Source: Weissella koreensis KACC 15510 (GTDB lineage: Bacteria; Bacillota; Bacilli; Lactobacillales; Lactobacillaceae). Taken from it: 64,000 nt of DNA. Shown one piece after another: positions 9,373-17,833 of this stretch. The stretch lies in contig NC_015759.1 in assembly GCF_000219805.1 (NCBI RefSeq), positions 620,001 to 684,000 on the forward strand, given 5' to 3'. The position numbers and the translations under genes are program-made. Within the stretch, counting starts at the first letter, position 1. Each line of letters starts with the position of its first letter. The notes below the pieces were generated by a model. The model worked only from the letters and a program-made list of their open reading frames with translations. It searched no databases and was not told the origin of the DNA.

Positions 9373-9927
9373 TTATAACATAATTTCAGCAATAAACAAG
9401 ATATCTGATACTCCAGTCTCCGTCGCAATTCCTAATAAATTTAAAATCGAACGCATTTTAGCTTGTTGTTCTTTTTGAATCATCTTTTTATCTACCACTA
9501 CTTGTAACGAAGCTGATTGATCGCCTAATAAATTCTGAATATGATTTAATTTTTGTTCCATTTGGAGATTTTGTACCACTTTTTCTAAAACCGTTTTAAC
9601 TTCTATCACATTAATAGGCTTATCAATAAAAAATTCGATCCCACCACGATAAGCATCCTCACGTAAATGAGACGAGCGAACTTGTGAAATCATAACAACT
9701 CGCAAATCGGGTTGAATTACCTTTAATTTTTTAACCAAATCGATTCCAGACATCTCAGCCATCAATAAATCAACTAATAAAATATCAACATCCAAGGCCA
9801 GCCACTGATCCAAAGCTTCTCGGGCAGAATTAGCCCATCCCACCACGGTGAAATCAAAATTTTGTTCAATAATTTGTTTTAAAACTAAAGGAACAGAAAC
9901 ATCGTCATCCACAATAAAGAAATTCAT
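9373..9927 (-). CDS. response regulator receiver protein, prematurely terminated
   Basis: A 184-residue product with an intact receiver domain: FIVDDDV with the acidic pocket at Asp7-Asp9, the phospho-acceptor Asp53 in ILLVDLLMAEMSGIDL, and the conserved Lys in FFIDKP. A coiled linker and only the beginning of the output domain follow before TAA at 9373-9375. The rest of the output domain continues in the same frame, so this is a nonsense-truncated regulator. Its ATG overlaps the stop of the histidine kinase gene (ATGA-type coupling). The product could still be phosphorylated but probably cannot bind DNA normally. Confidence 0.85.
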   Translation of the reverse strand: MNFFIVDDDVSVPLVLKQIIEQNFDFTVVGWANSAREALDQWLALDVDILLVDLLMAEMSGIDLVKKLKVIQPDLRVVMISQVRSSHLREDAYRGGIEFFIDKPINVIEVKTVLEKVVQNLQMEQKLNHIQNLLGDQSASLQVVVDKKMIQKEQQAKMRSILNLLGIATETGVSDILFIAEIML

Positions 9928-11207
9928 TGTTCCACATCCTCCATCTTACTTTGCAAAAGATACACTGTAAAAGTAGTTCCTTCACCCGGCTTTGATTCAA
10001 CTGTAATTTTGCCTTGAAATTGTTCCTCGATAATTTTTTTCGTATGGTATAAACCAATTCCTCGATAGACGTCGCCTGTTTGCAGATCAAATTTAGTCGT
10101 GAAGCCTGGTTGAAAAATTGCCGCTTGAACACCTGGATCCATTCCCACCCCATTATCATCAATTTCAAAAATAATTTCATTATTCATACGACTGATATTA
10201 ATTTGTAGCCGCCCTGACCTTTGATTAGACATTGCTTCTAACCCATTTAATAATAAATTAGATAAAATTGTTACCAGCGCATAATGTTTACCCACCACAA
10301 CTTCAACTTCATTTTGAGCCTGGACTATTACATTTAACTGTCTTTCCTTAATGGTAGCACGCAGATCGGAGATAACAATTCGTAAAATCTCAGTTAAATG
10401 CATGGTCTGCATTTGATTTAAATCAAATTGTTCACCCAAACCCGTAATTACATTTCGATAATTTTTCTTAACCTCATGGACATCACGAGCAATTTCTAAA
10501 GCGCGTTGACTAGCAGTAGGATTTTCATCCTGTAGACTTTGGTTCAAAAAATAAGCATTCTGCATAATTCGCTCAATCTCATCGACATTTTTTTGCATAA
10601 AATATAATTCATTTTTAACTGCGGCAGCCGCTAAAACAAATTGATAATATTGTTTCTCATGTTTTTCTTTACGCATCATTAAATTTAAATAATGGTAACC
10701 AAAAGCAAATATACAACCCAACGTACTACGTAGCAAAGCCACAATAAACAATAATTGGAAAAAATGGTAATCTGCAAAATTACCCTGATTCATTATGCCA
10801 ATTTCAAATAAGTTAGCACCATAATCACACAAAACAATCGTACAGAAAAAGGTTAAATCGTTCCAACCACCACGCCTCCAATACAACCAATAATATAAAG
10901 CGCCATAACAAACATAGAACCCAATATCTGACAAGGTTAACAATCCAATCGTCGTAATCTGATCTGAATGGCTAAGCCACAAAAGTAATCCTCGAAAAAT
11001 AGGGGATGCTAGCGCCACAGTCCCGACAAGTGAAAGTGGATTTAAATCGGTATTAAAATATAAAAAAGCTGGTAATAGCAATGGTGAAAAAGCTACGATA
11101 AAACCGGGCATCAATGCTTCAAAATTAACTTGCGAAGCCAAAGCAACACATAAAGCCACTACTAAAATTCTTTGCCATCGACCAAATCGATTCATTCTTA
11201 GACCCAT
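9924..11207 (-). CDS. sensor histidine kinase with polytopic N-terminus (GHKL, CitA/DcuS/GlnK-like group)
   Basis: A 427-residue membrane kinase. The first ~180 residues hold about six hydrophobic segments and no evident PAS or extracytoplasmic domain. A helical region then carries the phospho-acceptor motif DVHEVKKNYRN near residue 240, followed by the ATPase motifs LSNLLLNGLEAM (N box), DDNGVGMD (G1) and GIGLYHTKKII (G2). ATG 11207 is preferred: AAGGA lies eight bases before it, while the longer frame begins with TTG. It is divergent from the YfcC-type carrier gene, which suggests regulation of that transporter (inference). Its partner regulator is truncated. Confidence 0.88.
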   Translation of the reverse strand: MGLRMNRFGRWQRILVVALCVALASQVNFEALMPGFIVAFSPLLLPAFLYFNTDLNPLSLVGTVALASPIFRGLLLWLSHSDQITTIGLLTLSDIGFYVCYGALYYWLYWRRGGWNDLTFFCTIVLCDYGANLFEIGIMNQGNFADYHFFQLLFIVALLRSTLGCIFAFGYHYLNLMMRKEKHEKQYYQFVLAAAAVKNELYFMQKNVDEIERIMQNAYFLNQSLQDENPTASQRALEIARDVHEVKKNYRNVITGLGEQFDLNQMQTMHLTEILRIVISDLRATIKERQLNVIVQAQNEVEVVVGKHYALVTILSNLLLNGLEAMSNQRSGRLQINISRMNNEIIFEIDDNGVGMDPGVQAAIFQPGFTTKFDLQTGDVYRGIGLYHTKKIIEEQFQGKITVESKPGEGTTFTVYLLQSKMEDVEQ

Positions 11208-11397
11208 TATCAATCCTTCTTAGTTTTATTTTTGAAGCTTAGTGAAGTTTTTTGAAACCGCTTACTTATAATATTATTGTAAATAAGAAGCCAAGTGTCA
11301 AGGAAGCACCCTCTTCCTAAATAATTTAAACACTGCATTTTTTGAAATTGTCTTCTTACCTTTACAAATTTAATCATAAAGGTTTAGGTGAATTCGT

Positions 11398-12948
11398 ATG
11401 ACTGGTCTTAAAAAACATGCACATTTTAGGCTCAAAATGCCAGGTGCCTTCGTAATTCTATTCTTATTAACCGTGATAGTCGTCTTGGCCACTTGGTTTG
11501 TACCTGCTGGAAGTTACTCCAAATTGTCCTATGATCAACCCAGCAAGCAGTTGAAAGTCCACGTTCCGGATGGACCCACTCATAAATTACCTGCTACCCA
11601 AGATTCATTAAAAGAATTAGGGGTCAAAATTGATATTAAACAATTTACAAGCGGCGGAATCACCCAAGAAATTTCCGTACCAGGGACCTATCGTCGTCAC
11701 AAGCAACGGCCTGCTAGTGTCGTCGCCATTCCTAACAGTATGGTTCGAGGCACCATCGAAGCGGTCGATATTATGGTCTTTATCTTCGTTTTGGGTGGCT
11801 TGATCGGAGTCGTAAAAGCCAGTGGGGCTTTTGAATCCGGACTTATGGCCTTAACTAAAAAAACCAAGGGGCACGAATTTATGTTGATCTTCTTGGTCGC
11901 TGTCCTCATGGTCTTAGGAGGAACCTTGTGTGGAATTGAGGAAGAAGCTGTAGCTTTTTATCCCATTTTAGTTCCCGTCTTCATCGCCATGGGTTATGAC
12001 TCGATTGTCAGTGTAGGGGCCATCTTCTTAGCTAGTTCAGTCGGGACAGCTTTCTCCACAATTAATCCTTTCTCCGTGGTCATTGCTTCAAATGCCGCTG
12101 GAATTAATTTTACCCAAGGAATTGCTTGGCGAATTGTTGGTTGTGTAGTTGCCGCCTGCTTCGTTATTGCTTATCTTTATTGGTATAGTAAAAAAGTTAA
12201 AAATGATCCCAGTTTTTCATATGCCTATGAGGATCGAACCCAATTTGAAAAAATGTGGTCGGTGACCGGTGAACAAAATAGTATTGCTAGAATCTTTGAC
12301 TTTCGACAAAAATTAATATTAATTCTCTTCGTTATCACTTTCCCACTCATGGTTTGGGGTGTGATGTCTCAAGGTTGGTGGTTCCCTACAATGGCAGCTT
12401 CCTTCTTAACTTTTGCAATCTTCATTATGTTCCTAACTGCCACCGGACCAAGTGGAATTGGCGAAAAGGGTGTGGTAGATGCCTTTGTTGCTGGATCATC
12501 AAGTTTGGTAGGAGTTTCACTCATTATCGGATTAGCTCGTGGAATCAATATCGTCTTAAATGAAGGAATGATTTCAGATACTATGCTACAATTTTCATCA
12601 TCATTGGTGACCCATATGAGCGGTCCAATCTTCATTTTGGCCATGCTTTTAATCTTCTTCGTTTTAGGCTTCATTGTACCTTCATCATCTGGATTAGCAG
12701 TTCTTTCGATGCCTATCATGGCACCTTTAGCCGATACTGTCGACATTCCTCGTTTCGTCGTAGTCACAGCTTATCAATTCGGACAATATGCCATGCTCTT
12801 CTTAGCCCCAACCGGCTTAGTGATGGCCACTTTGCAGATGTTAGATATGAAATACTCACACTGGCTTAAATTTGTCTGGCCTGTGGTAGTCTTTGTTTTA
12901 GGCTTCGGAGCTATTATCTTAGTTGCAGAAGTTTTGGTCTATTCATAA
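11398..12948 (+). CDS. YfcC/DcuC-family carrier (C4-dicarboxylate or amino-acid/peptide-type)
   Basis: A 516-residue membrane protein with about 12 hydrophobic segments. The N-terminal segment ending in ATWFVPAGSYSKL and the later GTLCGIEEEAVAFYPILVP and PSSSGLAVLSMPIMAP stretches are characteristic of the YfcC family. Members are annotated as C4-dicarboxylate carriers, but several transport amino acids, so the substrate is open. A terminator follows at once. The two-component genes lie back to back upstream, a common arrangement for carriers induced by their own substrate. Confidence 0.85.
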   Translation: MTGLKKHAHFRLKMPGAFVILFLLTVIVVLATWFVPAGSYSKLSYDQPSKQLKVHVPDGPTHKLPATQDSLKELGVKIDIKQFTSGGITQEISVPGTYRRHKQRPASVVAIPNSMVRGTIEAVDIMVFIFVLGGLIGVVKASGAFESGLMALTKKTKGHEFMLIFLVAVLMVLGGTLCGIEEEAVAFYPILVPVFIAMGYDSIVSVGAIFLASSVGTAFSTINPFSVVIASNAAGINFTQGIAWRIVGCVVAACFVIAYLYWYSKKVKNDPSFSYAYEDRTQFEKMWSVTGEQNSIARIFDFRQKLILILFVITFPLMVWGVMSQGWWFPTMAASFLTFAIFIMFLTATGPSGIGEKGVVDAFVAGSSSLVGVSLIIGLARGINIVLNEGMISDTMLQFSSSLVTHMSGPIFILAMLLIFFVLGFIVPSSSGLAVLSMPIMAPLADTVDIPRFVVVTAYQFGQYAMLFLAPTGLVMATLQMLDMKYSHWLKFVWPVVVFVLGFGAIILVAEVLVYS

Positions 12949-12974
12949 AAATAAATCTTATCTATTTTCAAAAG

Positions 12975-13001
12975 ACTTCGCTACTTAATTGTCAGCGAAG
13001 T
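12975..13001 (+). terminator. terminator of the YfcC-type carrier gene
   Basis: ACTTCGCT pairs with AGCGAAGT, followed by a T6 tract, 26 bases after the stop codon. Confidence 0.85.
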
Positions 13002-13056
13002 TTTTTATTAAGGTTTTAATCAGTTACAATCTCAATTCGAGTACGTTTAAAAACAA

Positions 13057-13086
13057 AAAAGGCTAGGACAATTGTCCTAGCCTTTT
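13057..13086. terminator. perfect palindromic terminator serving the ribose operon end
   Basis: A 30-base fully self-complementary sequence centred on CAATTG, with A4 and T4 ends. It lies 78 bases beyond the rbsU stop (minus strand) and after the carrier terminator (plus strand). It can act in both directions. Confidence 0.75.
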
Positions 13087-13164
13087 AATAACGTGAAACA
13101 AATTTAAAGTTAATCGCACTTATTGTTTGTTCAATTAAATTTAATTTTCAGTTATTAATTATAA

Positions 13165-14079
13165 TTAATTTTTCAAGAAAGCAGTAACAGCGGCAGCAAG
13201 CACGATCAAGACCAACCCAATTACAATTACAAGCCATTCTTTTTGAGTCTTCTTAGTGTGCATTACAATAATTCCTGAAACGGTTGCTCCAACAATTGAA
13301 ACTTGTGAAAGCACAAATCCAGTTGCCAAACCAAGCATTGCTGGTTGAGCAGAAACCAAGTATCCTAAGGCAGCCATAGAAAAGAAGAAACCAGAGAAAA
13401 TTTGCTTGTAAGTTACGCTTTGCTTGAAGATGTTGTTGTGGTTCTTAGCAACTTCATAGATTCCAAGAATCAAACCAAAGGCAGCCATTCCCATTGCTTG
13501 GGCCAAGAACATGTGTAATCCATCAGTTCCACGTGTGTATTGTGGAAGAATTCCATAAAGTGAGTAACCAACTTGAGCAATCAACAAAACACCAACAGCC
13601 TTCATCAATAATTGCTTATTTCCAGCTGACTTCTTTTCTTGATAAGTAGTCATGTAAGCTCCAACCAAGATTACGATTACGGCAAGGAAACCATAAACCT
13701 TTGATGAAACAGGGCCCCAGTTACCAAGCATGATAACACCCCAAACAACGTTAGCCGTGATTTGGAAGGCCGTTGAAATTGGCATTGCCTTAGCTGATCC
13801 CAATTCGTTTCCGGCTTTATCTTTCATCCCAAAGGCGAAGATTGTCAAAACGTTACCAAAGGCCCATGCAGCCCCTGAGAAGAATGCCAACCAGAAGTTA
13901 GCTCCGTGTAGCATTGGCATTTGCATGATTAATGAAAGCACAATGGCAACGATAAATGTTCCCCAAGTAGCTCCAAAGATACCTTGAACGGGCTTACCAC
14001 CAAAGTAAGAAACAAAAGTTGGATAAGCACTCCAACCAATAATCGCTAATAGCGAGAAAAGCAATCCATACATATTCAT
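13165..14079 (-). CDS. rbsU: ribose/glucose permease of the GRP family (RbsU-like)
   Basis: A 304-residue protein with ten hydrophobic segments, the size of the glucose/ribose porter (GRP) family in the drug/metabolite transporter superfamily. It begins LLFSLLAIIGWSAYPTFVSY and contains GATWGTFIVA and a C-terminal GATVSGIIVMHTKKT, all family-like. It imports ribose by a secondary mechanism in place of the RbsACB ABC system. It is the third gene of a ribose operon behind rbsK and rbsD, 143 bases downstream of rbsD across a structured spacer. Confidence 0.9.
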   Translation of the reverse strand: MNMYGLLFSLLAIIGWSAYPTFVSYFGGKPVQGIFGATWGTFIVAIVLSLIMQMPMLHGANFWLAFFSGAAWAFGNVLTIFAFGMKDKAGNELGSAKAMPISTAFQITANVVWGVIMLGNWGPVSSKVYGFLAVIVILVGAYMTTYQEKKSAGNKQLLMKAVGVLLIAQVGYSLYGILPQYTRGTDGLHMFLAQAMGMAAFGLILGIYEVAKNHNNIFKQSVTYKQIFSGFFFSMAALGYLVSAQPAMLGLATGFVLSQVSIVGATVSGIIVMHTKKTQKEWLVIVIGLVLIVLAAAVTAFLKN

Positions 14080-14129
14080 TTTTTCATCATCCTATTCTAA
14101 TTGATTACATCGTAAAAACTTCCAAATTA

Positions 14130-14200
14130 AAGAAGCGAACCATAAAACAAATTAACAATCCCCTAAATTGGGGAAATCAATTTGTCGATACCCGCTTCTT
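14130..14200 (-). promoter_or_regulatory. long structured spacer between rbsD and rbsU
   Basis: Nested inverted repeats AAGAAGCG/CGCTTCTT, ACAAATT/AATTTGT and CCCC/GGGG can fold the spacer into one extended hairpin. No clear U tract follows on the minus strand, so it may be an mRNA-processing or stabilising element, or a weak terminator that lowers rbsU expression. Confidence 0.45.
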
Positions 14201-14222
14201 AATCTAAAAGCATTAATATTTA

Positions 14223-14645
14223 TTATTTAATTGCTTCTCCAGCAAAATCAACGTTTGATTCCAAAACAATGTTTGAGAATGGTGTGATTTCACCAGTACG
14301 AACTGTCGCAATATTATTATCATCACGGCTCATCGCTTTAAGCTCATCATGTGAAATGAATACAACTTCAACATCGTCATCCAACAAAGCTTGAATTGCA
14401 GCAAATTGTTCTGGATTGTCAGTCTTAATTTCTTCAGCCAAGTAGGCTTTTTGAATTTTCATTTCTGAAAGAGTTGCAGCCAAAACATCAATGAACAAAG
14501 GAAGTCCACGAACTACTGAAAGGTCAATTTTACGACCATCATCTTTAACTGGAAGACCTGAATCACCAATGGTTAACCATTGTGTGTGCCCAATTTCTGA
14601 AATGGCATTTGATAACTTAGTATTTAAAAGATTTGTCTTACGCAT
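14223..14645 (-). CDS. rbsD: D-ribose pyranase
   Basis: A 140-residue cytoplasmic enzyme that interconverts beta-pyranose and beta-furanose forms of ribose, supplying the furanose used by ribokinase. It begins MRKTNLLNTKLSNAISEIGHTQWLTIGDSGLPV, with the family GHT and GDSGLPV motifs; His in GHT is the catalytic residue. The C-terminal VRTGEITPFSNIVLESNVDF is also diagnostic. It lies 29 bases after rbsK with GGAGATAG before the ATG. Confidence 0.95.
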   Translation of the reverse strand: MRKTNLLNTKLSNAISEIGHTQWLTIGDSGLPVKDDGRKIDLSVVRGLPLFIDVLAATLSEMKIQKAYLAEEIKTDNPEQFAAIQALLDDDVEVVFISHDELKAMSRDDNNIATVRTGEITPFSNIVLESNVDFAGEAIK

Positions 14646-14674
14646 AATCTATCTCCAATTCAATAATTAATTAA

Positions 14675-15610
14675 TTATTTGTGTGCTTCCAAAACAGCCA
14701 AAACTTCGTCTTCAGTTGGAATACTTGGTTGTGCACCGGCACGTGAAACTGTCAAAGATGAAGCAGCTGAACCGTAACGCATTGATTCTGCTAAGTTATC
14801 CAAGTTAGCGTGCAAACGAGTTGCAGTAGCTCCGATAAATGTATCTCCGGCTGCAGTTGTATCAACAGCACTAACCTTAAAGGCTGGCACAATTCCTTCA
14901 GTTCCATTATCACGCATGAAGAATGATCCTTCTGAACCAATAGTAATGATCACAGTATCAATTCCGCGTTCGAAATAGTAAGCCGCATTGTGCAACATTG
15001 AGTGCTCATCAGTCACTTCAATCCCAGTCAACAAGAATGTTTCATGTTCATTAGGTGCAATAATGTCAGTTAATTCTAGTAATTCGGCTGGCAAACCACC
15101 AACTTCAGGCATTGGAGCAGGGTTCAAGATTGTCTTTACGCCATTTTCGTGCGCAATTTTGAATCCTTCAATAACTGTTTCCATTGGTGTTTCTAATTGT
15201 GCAATTACGAAGTCTGATTCAGCAATAGCATCTTCATGTGCACGAACATCTGCAGCAGTCATATCAGCATTGGCTCCACCATAAATGTGGATGATGTTAT
15301 CTCCAGTTTCAGCAGAAACCGTGATATATGCTTGTCCAGTTTCTTCAGTTTCAGAAACCATTACATGTTCAGTGTTCAAATTAGCTACGTTCATGCTCTT
15401 AGCAGTGTCAAATTCAGCACCAACCTTAGTGATCATGTTAGTCTTAACACCTGAACGTGCTACGGCTACGGCTTGGTTCAAACCTTTTCCACCCATTGCT
15501 TCAACTTGATGATTTGGAGTGTGAAGAGTTTCTCCACTTGCTCCAAAACGGGGTACAGAAACAACTTTGTCAATGTTAGTTGAGCCTAAAACAGTAATAA
15601 TCTTTGCCAT
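14675..15610 (-). CDS. rbsK: ribokinase
   Basis: A 311-residue PfkB-family kinase that phosphorylates D-ribose at O5. ITVLGSTNIDKVVSVPRFGASGETL and the GGKGLNQAVAVARSG signature are at the N-terminus; the C-terminal DTTAAGDTFIGA holds the anion hole and catalytic Asp. ATG 15610 is used because AAGGATA precedes it and MAKIITVLG is the family start; the open frame extends to 15682 without support. First gene of rbsKDU, behind a promoter with four LacI-family-type operator boxes. No rbsR gene is seen nearby. Confidence 0.95.
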   Translation of the reverse strand: MAKIITVLGSTNIDKVVSVPRFGASGETLHTPNHQVEAMGGKGLNQAVAVARSGVKTNMITKVGAEFDTAKSMNVANLNTEHVMVSETEETGQAYITVSAETGDNIIHIYGGANADMTAADVRAHEDAIAESDFVIAQLETPMETVIEGFKIAHENGVKTILNPAPMPEVGGLPAELLELTDIIAPNEHETFLLTGIEVTDEHSMLHNAAYYFERGIDTVIITIGSEGSFFMRDNGTEGIVPAFKVSAVDTTAAGDTFIGATATRLHANLDNLAESMRYGSAASSLTVSRAGAQPSIPTEDEVLAVLEAHK

Positions 15611-15706
15611 TAAATTATCCTTCATTTCTTTAGTATATTTTTTAGTAGCACCACTTAACTGTCCGTATAAATTGACAAGCAATGTGAAGCAAATTTCAAT
15701 AAATAT

Positions 15707-15735
15707 ATTATAATATACCTTTTTTTGTTTGTAAA
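15707..15735 (-). promoter_or_regulatory. promoter of the ribose operon
   Basis: On the minus strand TTTACA (15735-15730) and TATAAT (15712-15707) are separated by exactly 17 bases. The -35 box overlaps the first AAACGTTT operator box, so a bound LacI-family repressor would occlude RNA polymerase. Confidence 0.75.
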
Positions 15736-15809
15736 CGTTTTCTGAATGTTTTTTTCAAACGTTGTGGTTATTAGATGTTAAACGTTTTATCTATTTTAGT
15801 TAAACGTTT
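15733..15809. promoter_or_regulatory. array of four AAACGTT operator boxes upstream of rbsK
   Basis: AAACGTTT occurs at 15733-15740, 15780-15787 and 15802-15809, and AAACGTT at 15757-15763, with start spacings of 24, 23 and 22 bases, about two helical turns. The palindromic AACGTT core is the type bound by LacI-family regulators (RbsR/CcpA). The first box resembles a cre site (TGTAAACGTTTTC). Confidence 0.7.
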
Positions 15810-16054
15810 TATTTGTAATCGGTTAATGCATGTTTTTTAATATACTTTATATATACATTATCATATTAATGGTTTATACAAGCAATTTTGATTATTTTCA
15901 TATTTCTTTTGAAATTTTAGTAAATTCAATTGACCATGAAAATTACTTACATTTTGTTTGAATTTCTTTACTTTAATCTCACCCAAAATTGAATTAAATC
16001 AAATTTTATGGGTTTTGTATTGTTTATCACAAATTTTATGGATTTTCATATAAA
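15810..16054. other. AT-rich spacer upstream of the ribose operon
   Basis: No gene is recognisable between the operator array and the terminator of the ion permease. Short TTTTATGG repeats occur near 16000-16045, with no evident function. Confidence 0.4.
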
Positions 16055-16086
16055 AAAGAAGCTGTACAAATAAATACAGCTTCTTT
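16055..16086 (-). terminator. terminator of the ion-permease operon
   Basis: AAAGAAGCTGTA pairs with TACAGCTTCTTT (12 bp) just after the stop at 16103; A-rich flanking sequence supplies the U tract on the minus strand. Confidence 0.85.
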
Positions 16087-16102
16087 ATATAATTATTTAT
16101 TT

Positions 16103-17209
16103 TTATAGACTCCAAAGTCCAAAAATCAACAGTAACACCGCTGCAAAAGCAAAATTAACTATCATGAAAACTTTTAAGAAGGTCCAAGAAAACTTAGGAT
16201 CTAACTGACGGAAAACACGATACCCTATTAAATTAGCCATTGAGGCGAAAATTGATCCATATCCTCCAATATTTGATCCAATAAATAAATCATAAGCATG
16301 ATCTGTGAAGGTTGAAATCAAAATCGTTGAAGGTAGATTTGAAATAAATTGACTTAAGAAGAATGTTCCAAATAAAACGTGAGACTTGGTATCAAACAAG
16401 GTTTCAATTAAATGTTTTACCTCTTCTAAATGAGCTAAATTATTAGTCGCAATAAAGAAGAAAATGAACGTTGCCAATAAACCAAAATCCACTAAGTTAA
16501 ACATCTTGGGATTATATAGAAAAAAGGCGATTAAGATTAATGGCACCACCAGATTAAACGGTGTCCAACCAAAAATCGTAATAATTAAAATAATTCCAGT
16601 AACCGTCAAAAGGCTCAAACGTCCCCGATGAATTTTATCTGGTTTTGGTAAATCAATTTGGATTGGTGTACTTCGAACAAAGCGCGTAATGATAAACATT
16701 AAAACTAAGGTAGCAATCGTTAACGATGCTGACCATTCAAAAAATTGAATGACATTAATCTTATAGTGTACAAACATATATAGATTTTGCGATTTACCAA
16801 AAGGAAACAAAATTGCCCCAGAATTAGCCGCCATGATAACCAAAGTCGAACCAACGACCTTTAAACGGGTTGTTAGTTGATCAGCTAATTTTAAATAAAT
16901 AGGTAATATCGTTAAGATCGCGATATCATTTGATAACAACATTGCCCCAAAAAAAGATAGAAATGTAACACTTGTCATTAATGTTCGCGCATGATGACTT
17001 CGGTTCACTAACCAAACTGAAACGGTATGCAGAATTCCAGCTTTTTCTAAAAATCCTACCCAAATCATCATAGTCATTAAACTAAAAACAGTATGCCAAT
17101 TGACCGCCCCAATGTCAGGACGAACCAGAAGAGATGTAATCACAGCTAACACCATACTAGCCGTAAACATTACATCCTCTTTCAAGTATGTAAAGATACG
17201 ATTAATCAT
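16103..17209 (-). CDS. ArsB/NhaD/SLC13-type ion permease
   Basis: A 368-residue membrane protein with ten or eleven hydrophobic segments. It has the ion-transporter superfamily pattern: an early SLLVRPDIGAVNWHTVFSLM segment, then FFGAMLLSNDIAILTILPIY, and a C-terminal NLPSTILISTF motif resembling the NxPS/T hairpin of ArsB and DASS carriers. The substrate (citrate, arsenite, dicarboxylate or Na+/H+) cannot be told. Its ATG overlaps the end of the preceding 60-residue ORF by eight bases, so the two are translationally coupled. Confidence 0.75.
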   Translation of the reverse strand: MINRIFTYLKEDVMFTASMVLAVITSLLVRPDIGAVNWHTVFSLMTMMIWVGFLEKAGILHTVSVWLVNRSHHARTLMTSVTFLSFFGAMLLSNDIAILTILPIYLKLADQLTTRLKVVGSTLVIMAANSGAILFPFGKSQNLYMFVHYKINVIQFFEWSASLTIATLVLMFIITRFVRSTPIQIDLPKPDKIHRGRLSLLTVTGIILIITIFGWTPFNLVVPLILIAFFLYNPKMFNLVDFGLLATFIFFFIATNNLAHLEEVKHLIETLFDTKSHVLFGTFFLSQFISNLPSTILISTFTDHAYDLFIGSNIGGYGSIFASMANLIGYRVFRQLDPKFSWTFLKVFMIVNFAFAAVLLLIFGLWSL

Positions 17210-17384
17210 TAAGATGCTTCTCTTTCTCCAACATTGTGCCGTATGCGTTTGCTAATCGAATTATTTGATACGCCTTTGCAGCCATTAATGCTGTTATTCC
17301 TGCTGAAATCATCATTACAGGAATACTAGCCACTGCGATACTTCCCGTTGTAATTGAACGGCTCGTATGCGTTTTATGTGTCAT
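17202..17384 (-). CDS. small single-span membrane protein coupled to the ion permease
   Basis: A 60-residue product with one hydrophobic segment (about residues 14-40: GSIAVASIPVMMISAGITAL and following) and a basic N-terminus. AAGGAG stands seven bases before the ATG, and the last codons overlap the permease start, so this is a real, co-translated gene. I do not recognise the family. It may be a subunit or stability factor for the permease (inference from coupling only). Confidence 0.6.
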   Translation of the reverse strand: MTHKTHTSRSITTGSIAVASIPVMMISAGITALMAAKAYQIIRLANAYGTMLEKEKHLND

Positions 17385-17833
17385 GCTACAATCTCCTTAA
17401 ATTATAAAACTCAACCTTTCTATTATCTGAAATTTGCTATTATTAATCAAACGCTAAACTGTAACATTCACACTATGATGTTATAACATTATCTGTCTTT
17501 AGAAACTATTTAATCGTTTATTTTCATAAAAAAGTTATAAATGCAGTTAAACACGAACTTCAAGACGTGAATACCTTTTCAAAGTTAGTGTTTTTCTGTA
17601 ACAATCTTTACAAATATATTTTTTAAATTTTATAAAAATTAACACATTTAAATACGTTTTAGATTGATCCAATTTTTACCCTTGCAAATTGTCGTAATTC
17701 AAACAATTACAAAACATCAATTATATAAATATAGACATCCTAATGTACATACTTTTAACTTCTCACCATCGATCATTTTATTATTTATTTCTATAACTTA
17801 ATGTTATATTGAATGCAAAAAGGAGAACTACTA
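17385..17833. other. intergenic region with a 12-base palindrome
   Basis: No gene is visible between the divergent small membrane protein and the reductase gene. The perfect palindrome ATGTTATAACAT at 17478-17489, about 90 bases upstream of the small ORF, is a possible operator. The remainder is AT-rich with no clear RNA structure. Confidence 0.4.

Noticed and set aside
9373..9375. TAA read as a recoding or readthrough signal
   Set aside because: No specific readthrough context or structure is visible after the stop; a simple nonsense mutation or sequencing error explains it better.
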